A stretch of 64,000 nt of DNA, from contig DASRQS010000009.1 in assembly GCA_035696365.1 (NCBI GenBank), forward strand, positions 62,001-126,000, written 5' to 3'. The stretch's first letter is position 1; each line of letters starts with the position of its first letter. Shown here piece by piece: positions 25,618-32,930 of the stretch. The notes under the pieces were generated by a model. It was not told the DNA's origin. It saw nothing but the letters and a program-made list of their open reading frames with translations, and did no database searches. The position numbers and the translations under genes were made by a program. This DNA comes from JALYLC01 sp035696365. Lineage in GTDB: Bacteria > Actinomycetota > Thermoleophilia > Gaiellales > JALYLC01.

Positions 25618-26865
25618 ATGCTGTTCAACGAGGCTCGCGCGAAGGCGCTCATGCATGAGGCCGGCGTCGATGCCGTCGTGGCCGCCGCGCCGCTCAGCGT
25701 CGACTATCTGACCGGCCACCGGAGCTCGTTCGAGACCACGTTCCGCAGGTACCACATGGTGCCCGGCGGAGGGCCCGAGCTGCTCTTCCGCTCGTTCGCC
25801 CTCGCGACCGCGTCGGGCGAGCGGACGCTGATTGCGCACGCGGCGACGATCGCCACGGCGCTGCCCGATTGGAACGGTGGAATCGAGCTCTACGGCGGTG
25901 CGGGCTTCGACGCCGCCGAGGCCGAGCGCGTGCCGCGCGACTTCCGCGACCTGGCCCGCCTGATGGCCCGGCGGACCGCCGATGCCGGGCCGCTCGAGGC
26001 GATCGCCGCGACGGCGGAGCGGGCCGTGCCCGCGGGCGGGCGGATCGCCGTCGAGGCCGCGGGCCTGGGTGCCGGCGAGCTCGAAGCGCTGCGCGCGCTG
26101 CTCCCCGGGCGCGAGGTCGGCGACGGCTCGGTGCTGTTGCGCCTGATCCGCATGGTCAAGACGGCGGACGAGATCGAGCGCTCGCGGCGCGCCGCCGGGA
26201 TCGCCGAGGGCGCGCTGCACTCGCTGGCGGCGGCGGCCGCGCCGGGGAGGACGCTGGCCGAGCTCGCGCAGGTCTTCCGTGCCGCCGTGGCGGCGGCCGG
26301 CGCCGATCTCGAGCACGTCGCGATCGACCCCTACGGCCTGGGCATCGCGACCGTCTCGAGCTACCCGCTGCGCGAGCGCGACGTGCTGCTGCTGGATGTC
26401 GGCTGCCTGTATCGCTCGTGCATCTCCGACACCGGCGTCACGCTCGCGCTCGAGCCCCTGCAGGGCGAGGCGGCCGAGCGCTACGACCTGGTGCGCGACT
26501 GCCTCGAGGCGGGCGCACGGACGCTCGGCCCCGGCGTGCCGGTCTCGGCCGTCTACGCGGCCATGCGCGGCGTGGTCGACGGCACGCGCGCCGAGCGCGC
26601 GGCACCGCAGGGCCACGGCCTCGGCCTCGAGCCGCGCGAGCTGCCGTTCATCGGGCCGCCGAGCGAGCTGCGGCTCGCGGACGACATGGTCGATCTGGCG
26701 GTCGACCAGGCCCTCGAGCCGGACATGGTGATCAACCTCGAGGTACCGCTGGACTGGCCCGGCCACTACGCCGTGCACGTCGAGCGATCGTTCCTGATCA
26801 CCCCCGAAGGCGTCGAGCCGATGCTCGGCCAGAACCGCAGCTCGGCTCTCCTCGCAGGCGCATGA
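25618..26865 (+). CDS. M24-family metallopeptidase (Xaa-Pro aminopeptidase/creatinase fold)
   Basis: Encodes 415 residues; ATG 25618 has a good ribosome-binding site (GGGAGGA). An N-terminal creatinase-like domain is followed by a pita-bread domain with all five metal ligands in place: Asp in 'LLLDVGC', Asp in 'ISDTGVTL', His in 'QGHGLGLEPRE', Glu in 'INLEVP' and Glu in 'HVERSFL'. It is therefore likely an active dinuclear metalloenzyme, either a proline-specific aminopeptidase or a C-N hydrolase. Its 3' end overlaps the convergent permease gene by 68 bp. Co-transcription with an SDR suggests a role in releasing or degrading the substrate of the adjacent catabolic cluster. Confidence 0.9.
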   Translation: MLFNEARAKALMHEAGVDAVVAAAPLSVDYLTGHRSSFETTFRRYHMVPGGGPELLFRSFALATASGERTLIAHAATIATALPDWNGGIELYGGAGFDAAEAERVPRDFRDLARLMARRTADAGPLEAIAATAERAVPAGGRIAVEAAGLGAGELEALRALLPGREVGDGSVLLRLIRMVKTADEIERSRRAAGIAEGALHSLAAAAAPGRTLAELAQVFRAAVAAAGADLEHVAIDPYGLGIATVSSYPLRERDVLLLDVGCLYRSCISDTGVTLALEPLQGEAAERYDLVRDCLEAGARTLGPGVPVSAVYAAMRGVVDGTRAERAAPQGHGLGLEPRELPFIGPPSELRLADDMVDLAVDQALEPDMVINLEVPLDWPGHYAVHVERSFLITPEGVEPMLGQNRSSALLAGA

Positions 26866-27688
26866 ATCGGTGCGAGGCACCGGCGTATGCACGCAGAGCG
26901 ACGTCGGCCGCGAGCGCCAGCACGTAGGCCCCGACGAGGCAGAGCGCGATCGAGGCGCCGCCCGCGGTGCCGGCGTAGTACGAGAGGTAGAGGCCCGCCA
27001 CGCCGCCCGCGACCGCCACGATCGCGCTGACCCACACCATCGGGCCGAGGCGACGGGTGAGCAGGCGCGCGCAGGCGGCCGGAGCGACCAGGACGGCGAC
27101 CACGAGCAGGCTCCCGAGAGCCTGGACGCTCACGACGACGGCTGCCGCCACGAGCAGCATCACCACGAGCTCCACGGGGCGGGGCGCGATGCCGATCGCC
27201 CGCGCGCTCGAGCGATCGAAGCCGACCGCCAGCAGGCGCGCGCCCAGCACCCAGAGCACCGCGAGCATCGGCAGGGCGATCAGCGCCGTCACGAGCAGGT
27301 CGCGATCCGAGACTGCGAGCACGTCGCCGAACAGCAGCTCCTGGATGCCCGGCGGCGAGGACGGCGCGAGTGCCAGCAGCGCACCCAGCCCGAACAGCGA
27401 GGTGACGACGACGCCGACCGAGGTGTCGCGGTCGATCCCGCGGGCGCTGCCGAGGCTCGCGATGCCTGCAGCAGCGGCCCCCGCGCCGACGACGCCGCCG
27501 GCGAGCAGCGGCAGGCCCAGCAGCGATGCGCCCACGAGCCCCGGGAACATGCCGTGGGAGAGGCTCTCCGCGCTGTAGGACACGCCGTAGAGCAGCACCC
27601 AGCAGCCCAGCCAGCCGCCCAGCACGCCGACCAGCACGACCTCGATGAAGGCGTGCTGCATGAAGGCCTGACGCCAGGGCTCAACCAT
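26798..27688 (-). CDS. Metal ABC importer permease (ZnuB/MntB family)
   Basis: Encodes 296 residues with eight or nine hydrophobic segments of the ABC-3 family. Landmarks are 'YSAESLSHGMFPGLVGASLLGLPLL' near the N-terminus and 'DRSSARAIGIAP' with 'VQALGSLLVVAVLVAPAACARLL', the ZnuB coupling region. ATG 27688 overlaps the ATPase gene by 8 bp. It is the third gene of the metal-import operon and would pair with the permease half of the fused protein at 28445-30202. The last 23 codons run antisense to the end of the M24 gene; a shorter C-terminal tail cannot be excluded but no earlier stop exists. Confidence 0.9.
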   Translation of the reverse strand: MVEPWRQAFMQHAFIEVVLVGVLGGWLGCWVLLYGVSYSAESLSHGMFPGLVGASLLGLPLLAGGVVGAGAAAAGIASLGSARGIDRDTSVGVVVTSLFGLGALLALAPSSPPGIQELLFGDVLAVSDRDLLVTALIALPMLAVLWVLGARLLAVGFDRSSARAIGIAPRPVELVVMLLVAAAVVVSVQALGSLLVVAVLVAPAACARLLTRRLGPMVWVSAIVAVAGGVAGLYLSYYAGTAGGASIALCLVGAYVLALAADVALRAYAGASHRFMRLRGEPSCGSGRASARRLRG

Positions 27689-28448
27689 GCTCGTGCCCGT
27701 GCTCGTGGTGGTGCGCCGGCAGGATGCCGCGCGCCGGCCGGCCATCGGCGCTCTCGGGCACGGCAACGATCGCACCGCCGTAGGTCTCCTCCAGCACCTC
27801 GCGCGTGAGCACTTCCGGCCCCCCGAACGCAACCTGGCGGCCGTTGAGGCAGAGCACGCGGTCGAAGCCGCGCGCCTGGTCGACGTCGTGCGTCGCGATG
27901 AGCACTCCGCGCCCCTCGGCGGCAAGGCGGTCGATCAGCGCCGAGAGCACCTCGGCACTGGCCGCGTCGACCCCGGTGAAGGGCTCGTCGAGCAGCATGA
28001 GGCCGGCGTCCTGCACGAGTGCGCGTGCGACCAGGACGCGCTGGCGCTGGCCGCCGGAGAGCTCGCCGAACAGACGCCCCGCGAGCTCCTCGAGGTTGAC
28101 GGCTGCGAGGGCCTCGAGTGCATGCCTGCGCTCGCGGCGACCGGGACGCCGCCACCACGGCAGGCGCGAGACGGAGCCCATCAGGGCGACGTCAAGCGCC
28201 GTGACCGGATAGTCGAGACGGGAGCGCTCGGTCTGCGGCACGACGCCGCAGCGGGTGGCGAGCTCGAGGCGGCCCGCGAGCGGCCTCAGCTCGCCCAGCA
28301 GCGCGCGCACCAGCGTCGACTTGCCGCCGCCGTTGGGCCCGAGCACGGCCAGGCGCTGGCCGGGCTCGATGCTGAAGGTCAGGCCCTCGAGCACGGGCCT
28401 GCCGCCGGCGTAGCCGACGGCGACGTCAGAGGCGGCCACGAGCGTCAT
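27681..28448 (-). CDS. Metal ABC importer ATP-binding protein (ZnuC-like)
   Basis: Encodes 255 residues. Walker A is 'GPNGGGKST', the ABC signature 'LSGGQRQRV', Walker B 'LMLLDEP' and the switch His is in 'IATHDV', so this is a full ATPase. The ten C-terminal residues are almost all His, Glu and Gly ('HHHEHGHEHG'), a probable zinc-binding tail. Translation is coupled to the fused permease-binding protein gene upstream by an ATGA overlap. It should drive import through the two permeases of this operon. Confidence 0.93.
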   Translation of the reverse strand: MTLVAASDVAVGYAGGRPVLEGLTFSIEPGQRLAVLGPNGGGKSTLVRALLGELRPLAGRLELATRCGVVPQTERSRLDYPVTALDVALMGSVSRLPWWRRPGRRERRHALEALAAVNLEELAGRLFGELSGGQRQRVLVARALVQDAGLMLLDEPFTGVDAASAEVLSALIDRLAAEGRGVLIATHDVDQARGFDRVLCLNGRQVAFGGPEVLTREVLEETYGGAIVAVPESADGRPARGILPAHHHEHGHEHG

Positions 28449-30202
28449 GTCAGACCCGCGATGCGGCAGGCGCGCTTCCCGCCCGTGAAGCCGCGCGTCA
28501 TTGCATCGGCGTTGGCACGCTCCATGGAGAGGTACGTCGCGCCGGCGGAGTCACCCGGCCCGAGCGTGTCGCCGTAAAGCGTGTAGCCGCTGCGCGCGCC
28601 CGTCTCGCGCGCGATCTGCTGCGCGAGCTTCGCGCTGAGGGAGCTCTCGGGGAACACTGCGCGCACGTGCTCGCGCCGGATCAGCGAGACCAGCTTCTGG
28701 ATGTCGCCCGCGGAGGCCTGTGCCTGCGTCGTCTGCGACGGGATCACCGCTCCGACGATCGCAATCCCGTAGCGCTGCGCAAAGTACCCGAACGCGTCGT
28801 GGTCGGAGACCAGCTTGCGCTGCGCCGGCGGCACACCCGCCATGCAGGCGCGGATGCCGGCGTCGAGCGCGCGCAGCTGTCGCAGGTAGGCGGCCGCGTT
28901 CGCGCGATAGGTGGCCGCAGCAGCGGGGTTGGCCCCGACCAGCGCGTCGCGGATCGCCCGGACGGCGGCCTCGGCGTTGCGCGGATCGTGCCACCAGTGC
29001 GGGTCGTAGCGCGAGGCCTCGGGGCCGTCGCTCTGCCCGGCCAGACGCACGGGCACCTTCGCTCCGAGGTCGACGATCGTGGGCGAGCCACCGGCATTCG
29101 AGATCACGTCGCTCATCCAGGCATCGAGGCCATCGCCATTCTCGAACACGAGCTTCGCGCCCGCCACGGCCTGCACGTCGGCCGGCCTCGGCTCGTACTC
29201 GTGCGGGTCGGTGTTGGGCTGGAGGATCTGATGGACGCGAGCGTCGTCGCCCGCGACCGCGCGCGTCCAGTCGCCGATCTGCGTCGTCGTCGCAACCACC
29301 TCGGGGCCCGAGTGCCCGCTCGACGAGCTTCCGCCGCAGCCCGCCGCGACGAGCCCGAGCAGCACGGCCAGCGCGGCGAGCGCCGTCCTGCGGTGAGCCA
29401 AGGCGCCGAGCTCGTGCCACAGGATCGATGCGGCGAAGAGCCCGCCCCCGAGCACGGCAACCGTCGGCCCCGGCGGCGTGTTGAGCTCGACGGAGAGCCA
29501 GAGGCCGGCGATGCCGAGGACCGCGGCGAGCGCCACCGACGCCAGCTGCCAGACGCCGAGGCGCTGTGTCCAGAGGCGCGCGGTGGCAGCAGGGACGACG
29601 AACAGCGCAGTCGCGAGCAACGCGCCGATCGCCGTGAGCGAGGCGACGACCGCGAACGCGACCAGCACGAGCAGCAGCGCGTCGGGCCAGGGCGAGCGCA
29701 GGCCCATGGCGCTCGCCGAGCCGGGATCGAATCCCCGGGCCAGCCAGCGCGGCCCGACCACGAGCGTCGCGATGACGGCGGCGGCGCTGGCCAGACCCCC
29801 GAGCACGAGATCGCGCGTCCCGGTCAGCAGCAGACTGCCGAACAGCAGGGAGTCGACGTTGCCGCCGGAGTGGAACACGTCGCTCGCCAGCACCACGCCG
29901 CCTGCCAGCGCGGCCACGAGCACGAGCGCGGTCAGGCTGTCATAACCGGCGCGCGGTCGCCGCGCGAGGCGTTCCACGCCGAACGCGAACACGAGCGCCG
30001 CGGCGAACGCGCCGAGCGGTGCCGAGAAGCCGAGGCCGTCGGCCAGCACGAGCCCGGGGAAGGCCGCGGTGCCCACGGCGTGGGCGTAGAACGAGAGGCC
30101 GCGCATGACGATCCAGGTGCCGAGCAGACCGGCGGCCCCCGAGAGCAGCAGTACCTCGAGCACCCCGCGCTGGACGAACGCGAGCTGGAAGGGATCGAGC
30201 AC
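28445..30202 (-). CDS. Fused metal ABC permease and zinc-type lipoprotein binding protein
   Basis: Encodes 585 residues from GTG 30202. Residues 1-270 are an ABC-3 permease ('YAHAVGTAAFPGLV', 'AIGALLATALFVVPAATARL'). Residues 270-290 form a complete lipoprotein signal peptide inside the chain ('HRRTALAALAVLLGLVAAGC', lipobox Cys 289). Residues 300-585 are a cluster-9 (ZnuA-like) binding protein with likely metal ligands His in 'TDPHEYEP', His in 'YDPHWWHD', His in 'SDHDAFGYF' and Asp in 'YGDTLG'; three His favour zinc over manganese. The reading frame is uninterrupted. If signal peptidase II cuts before Cys 289 the chain would split into permease and lipoprotein. It heads the operon; a Fur/Zur-like box lies just upstream. 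Confidence 0.88.
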   Translation of the reverse strand: MLDPFQLAFVQRGVLEVLLLSGAAGLLGTWIVMRGLSFYAHAVGTAAFPGLVLADGLGFSAPLGAFAAALVFAFGVERLARRPRAGYDSLTALVLVAALAGGVVLASDVFHSGGNVDSLLFGSLLLTGTRDLVLGGLASAAAVIATLVVGPRWLARGFDPGSASAMGLRSPWPDALLLVLVAFAVVASLTAIGALLATALFVVPAATARLWTQRLGVWQLASVALAAVLGIAGLWLSVELNTPPGPTVAVLGGGLFAASILWHELGALAHRRTALAALAVLLGLVAAGCGGSSSSGHSGPEVVATTTQIGDWTRAVAGDDARVHQILQPNTDPHEYEPRPADVQAVAGAKLVFENGDGLDAWMSDVISNAGGSPTIVDLGAKVPVRLAGQSDGPEASRYDPHWWHDPRNAEAAVRAIRDALVGANPAAAATYRANAAAYLRQLRALDAGIRACMAGVPPAQRKLVSDHDAFGYFAQRYGIAIVGAVIPSQTTQAQASAGDIQKLVSLIRREHVRAVFPESSLSAKLAQQIARETGARSGYTLYGDTLGPGDSAGATYLSMERANADAMTRGFTGGKRACRIAGLT

Positions 30203-30216
30203 GGGTCGAATCTAAT

Positions 30217-30231
30217 CGATACTCATTCCCA
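30217..30231. promoter_or_regulatory. Candidate Zur/Fur box before the zinc-import operon
   Basis: On the minus strand the 15 bases read TGGGAATGAGTATCG. They match the Fur-family 7-1-7 consensus TGATAATGATTATCA at 11 of 15 positions. The box lies 15-29 bp upstream of the GTG start of the fused permease-binding protein, a position that would block transcription. The Fur-family regulator at 9486 could be its partner. It is a consensus match only. Confidence 0.5.
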
Positions 30232-30421
30232 TTACAAGGATCTGACCGGCTCCGCGCCTGGAATCCACGGCGCGCGGGTGGCATGCTGTGCGGGCGCGGC
30301 GAGGGCCGCGCCCTGTCCGCGGAAAGGGCCGAGCCCACCCTCGCAGGACCGTGCAGCATGGCGCTGGATCCTTCTTTCCCGCCCGGCCTGCGGACGACGG
30401 GCACGCTGGAGAGGAGGCCGC

Positions 30422-31849
30422 ATGACAACGCCACTGCCCGCCGCACCGAGCCTGGAGCAGCTGCGCAAACAGGCCAAGGAGCTGGTGCGCGAGCACCGCG
30501 GCGACCCCTCGCCCCTCCGTCTGAGCGACGCGCAACTCGCGCTCGCGCGCGAGTACGGCTTCCCGAGCTGGCCGCGGCTCAAGGCCTACGTCGAGCGCGT
30601 CAGCGCCAACGGCGCAGCGCTCACACACGCGTTCGTCGACGAGATCGGCTACTACGAGGATCGCGCCGAGGGCCTGCGCAGCGTCGTCGAGAGCGGGCTC
30701 GAGAACGGCATCGCGATCGTGCGCGCCTACCACCCCGCGCTCCCCGAGGCGAGCGAGGCCGAGATCCGCGCTCTGAGCCCCGAGGACGCCCGGCTCGTGC
30801 TCGCACGCGAGCACGGCTTCTCGAGCTGGGCGGCGTTCCGGCGCCACATCTCGTCCCTCGCCGACAGCGGCGAGCCGTTCCGGCGGGCGTTCCGGGCGAT
30901 CCAGGCACGCGATGCGAAGACGCTCGGCGAGCTGCTCGACCGCTATCCCGGGCTGGTCACGGCGCGTGGCACCAACGGCAACGACCTGCTCGGGCTGGCG
31001 GCCAGCGCCGAATGCGGGCGCAGGGACAAGACGATCGTGCGCGATCTGCTCGCACGCGGAGCCGACCCGAACGCCGCCAACGACCGGGGCTGGACGCCGC
31101 TCCACCAGGCCGGCTACGGCAACGACCTCGAGATGGCGCGACTCCTGCTCGATGCGGGTGCGAGCACCGGCCTCTACGCCCACGGCGAGGGCGGCACGCC
31201 GCTCGCCGCCGCCCTCTTCTGGGGCCACGCCGGGATGGCCGACTTCCTGGCCGAGCGCGAGGTGGCGCCGCTCAACCTGCGCATCGCGGCCGGCCTCGGC
31301 CGGCTCGACCTGATCGACGGGTTCGTGCAGGAAGACGGCAGCCTGAGTGAGGCGGCAGGAGCGGCGCGTAGCTTCTACCGGCCGCACAGCGGCTTCCCCA
31401 TCTGGCAGCCCTCGGACGACTCGCAGGAGATCCTCGACGAGGCGCTCGTGTGGGCCGCGAAGAGCGATCGCGCCAACGTCCTGGGGCGGCTGCTGGAGCT
31501 GGGAGCAAACGTCGACGGCGATCCCTACCGCGGCACGGCCCTGGGCTGGGCCGCGGTCAACGGCCGCGTGGCTTCGATCAGCCGCCTGCTCGAGCTCCGC
31601 GCGGACGTCAACCACCTGGGCACCTTCGGCGGCCCCGATCACGGCCAGGGCGTCACAGCGATGCATCTGGCCGCCCAGAGCGGCCAGATCGAAGCGGTGA
31701 AGGCGCTGCTCGCAGCCGGAGCAGACCCGATGATCGCCGACGCGATCCACGGAGGACGCCCCTCCGGCTGGGCCGACCACGGAGGCCACAGCGAGATCTC
31801 CAAGCTCCTCCACGCAGCCGAGACCGAATCGCCCGCAGGGTCCGCATAA
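30422..31849 (+). CDS. Ankyrin-repeat protein
   Basis: Encodes 475 residues; ATG 30422 follows a strong ribosome-binding site (GAGGAGG). The N-terminal half contains two 'LAREYGFPSWPRLKAYVERV'/'LAREHGFSSWAAFRRHI' units, a motif often found ahead of ankyrin domains in soil bacteria. From about residue 200 there are ankyrin repeats ('NAANDRGWTPLHQAGYGNDLEMARLLLDAGAS', shortened here as the best example, and 'GVTAMHLAAQSGQIEAVKALLAAGADP'). There is no signal peptide or membrane segment, so a cytoplasmic protein-binding role is likely. Its stop codon merges with a palindromic repeat. No operon partner is evident. Confidence 0.88.
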   Translation: MTTPLPAAPSLEQLRKQAKELVREHRGDPSPLRLSDAQLALAREYGFPSWPRLKAYVERVSANGAALTHAFVDEIGYYEDRAEGLRSVVESGLENGIAIVRAYHPALPEASEAEIRALSPEDARLVLAREHGFSSWAAFRRHISSLADSGEPFRRAFRAIQARDAKTLGELLDRYPGLVTARGTNGNDLLGLAASAECGRRDKTIVRDLLARGADPNAANDRGWTPLHQAGYGNDLEMARLLLDAGASTGLYAHGEGGTPLAAALFWGHAGMADFLAEREVAPLNLRIAAGLGRLDLIDGFVQEDGSLSEAAGAARSFYRPHSGFPIWQPSDDSQEILDEALVWAAKSDRANVLGRLLELGANVDGDPYRGTALGWAAVNGRVASISRLLELRADVNHLGTFGGPDHGQGVTAMHLAAQSGQIEAVKALLAAGADPMIADAIHGGRPSGWADHGGHSEISKLLHAAETESPAGSA

Positions 31850-31870
31850 ATTGGGGTCAGACCCCAAGTT
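31848..31870. repeat. Palindromic intergenic element with GTCAGAC core (copy 3)
   Basis: The palindrome is centred on A31859. The inner part TTGGGGTCAGACCCCAA is perfect, and the outer AAA/GTT bases pair partly. It begins inside the TAA stop of the ankyrin gene. The GGGGTCAGACCCC core is shared with the copies at 159 and 9415. As a hairpin right after a stop codon it could terminate transcription. Confidence 0.75.
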
Positions 31871-31901
31871 ATTCACGGCACGAAGTGCGGCCGCGGCGCT
31901 G

Positions 31902-31931
31902 CACACACCGGGGTCTCGCCTCCCCGTGTGC
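31902..31931. repeat. Degenerate palindromic element (copy 4)
   Basis: The arms CACAC-CGGGG and CCCCG-TGTG surround TCTCGCCT. The left arm, GCACACACCGGGGTC, resembles the left arms of copies 1 and 2, but the central GTCAGAC is changed. It lies 32 bp after copy 3, so the pair may be a decayed composite. It falls upstream of the IolE-like gene. Confidence 0.5.
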
Positions 31932-32000
31932 GTGGGCACCCAGCAGGGGCTGACCTGGCGCAGGGCCCATTGGAACGATGCAAGCCTCGAGCGGGCTACG

Positions 32001-32930
32001 ATGGCGCCTGTGGCCCCGCGCGTCGCAGCTGCGCCTGTTTCCTATGGCGTCTTCGAGATCACTGTCGGCCGGCCGGGCCTTCCGGACGGGCCTGCGCTCG
32101 TCGAGGCCATGGCTGCTGCGGGCTACGCGGGCAGCGAGTTCGGCCCGCCCGGCTACTTCGGCCAGGGGCGCGAGGTCGGTGAGCTGCTGGCGGCGAACGA
32201 CCTGGAGCTGGTGGGCTCCTTCCTGCCACTGCGCTTCAGCCGCGAGGAGGGCTTCGCGGAGGACATGCGCTCGCTCGAGGAGACGCTCGGCGTCCTGACG
32301 GAGGCTTCGGAAGGCCGCGAGCAGCCCGTCGTCCTGCTGTCGGACGGGTTCTGCGAGCCCGACCGCATGCGCTACGCGGGCGCCATCGAGGCGCACCCCG
32401 AGACCTGGCTGGGCGAGCGGCGGCAGCGCCTGCTGTTCGACAACATCTACCGCGCCGCCGAGGTGTGCCGCGAGCGCGGCTTCGTCACGTCGTTCCACCC
32501 CCACGCGGGCAGCTACATCGAGTCGCCGCGCGAGGTCGCCGCGCTGCTCGAGCGCATGGACGCGAGCCTGCTCGGCCTCTGCTTCGACACGGGCCACTCC
32601 GCCTTCGGGGGCCGCAACCCGCTGGCGCTGCTGCGCGAGGCGGGCGAGCTCGTCAACCACGTGCACTTCAAGGACGTCGACCTGGAGCTGCTGGCCCGTC
32701 TGCACGCAGAGGGCAAGGGGCTCGAGGAGGCGTGGGCGGCCGGCGTGTTCTGCGAGCTCGGCACCGGCGGCGCGCAGGTCGACGAGTGCCTGCGGCACCT
32801 GCTGGCGATCGGCTACGACCGCTGGATCGTGGTGGAGCAGGATCGCATCCTCGCGCCCGGCGAGTCCTTCGACACCGTGCTGGAGTCGGCCGAGCGCAAC
32901 CGCGCCTGGCTGCGGGAGCGCGGCCTGTGA
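32001..32930 (+). CDS. TIM-barrel sugar isomerase/epimerase, IolE-like
   Basis: Encodes 309 residues of the xylose-isomerase-like TIM barrel family (AP endonuclease 2 fold). Metal-site residues are suggested by 'FHPHAGSYIES' (His), 'GLCFDTGHSAFGG' (Asp, His), 'VNHVHFKDVDLELL' (His, Asp) and 'RWIVVEQD' (Glu). The last three segments and their order resemble IolE (2-keto-myo-inositol dehydratase), and the inositol operon lies 6 kb away, so IolE is my best guess; other sugar epimerases remain possible. I chose ATG 32001 because upstream codons fall in palindromic repeats. It overlaps the aldolase gene by 4 bp. Confidence 0.8.
   Translation: MAPVAPRVAAAPVSYGVFEITVGRPGLPDGPALVEAMAAAGYAGSEFGPPGYFGQGREVGELLAANDLELVGSFLPLRFSREEGFAEDMRSLEETLGVLTEASEGREQPVVLLSDGFCEPDRMRYAGAIEAHPETWLGERRQRLLFDNIYRAAEVCRERGFVTSFHPHAGSYIESPREVAALLERMDASLLGLCFDTGHSAFGGRNPLALLREAGELVNHVHFKDVDLELLARLHAEGKGLEEAWAAGVFCELGTGGAQVDECLRHLLAIGYDRWIVVEQDRILAPGESFDTVLESAERNRAWLRERGL

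Noticed and set aside
156..31931. Palindromes as a CRISPR array
   Set aside because: The copies are kilobases apart, without regular spacers, and no cas gene is present.
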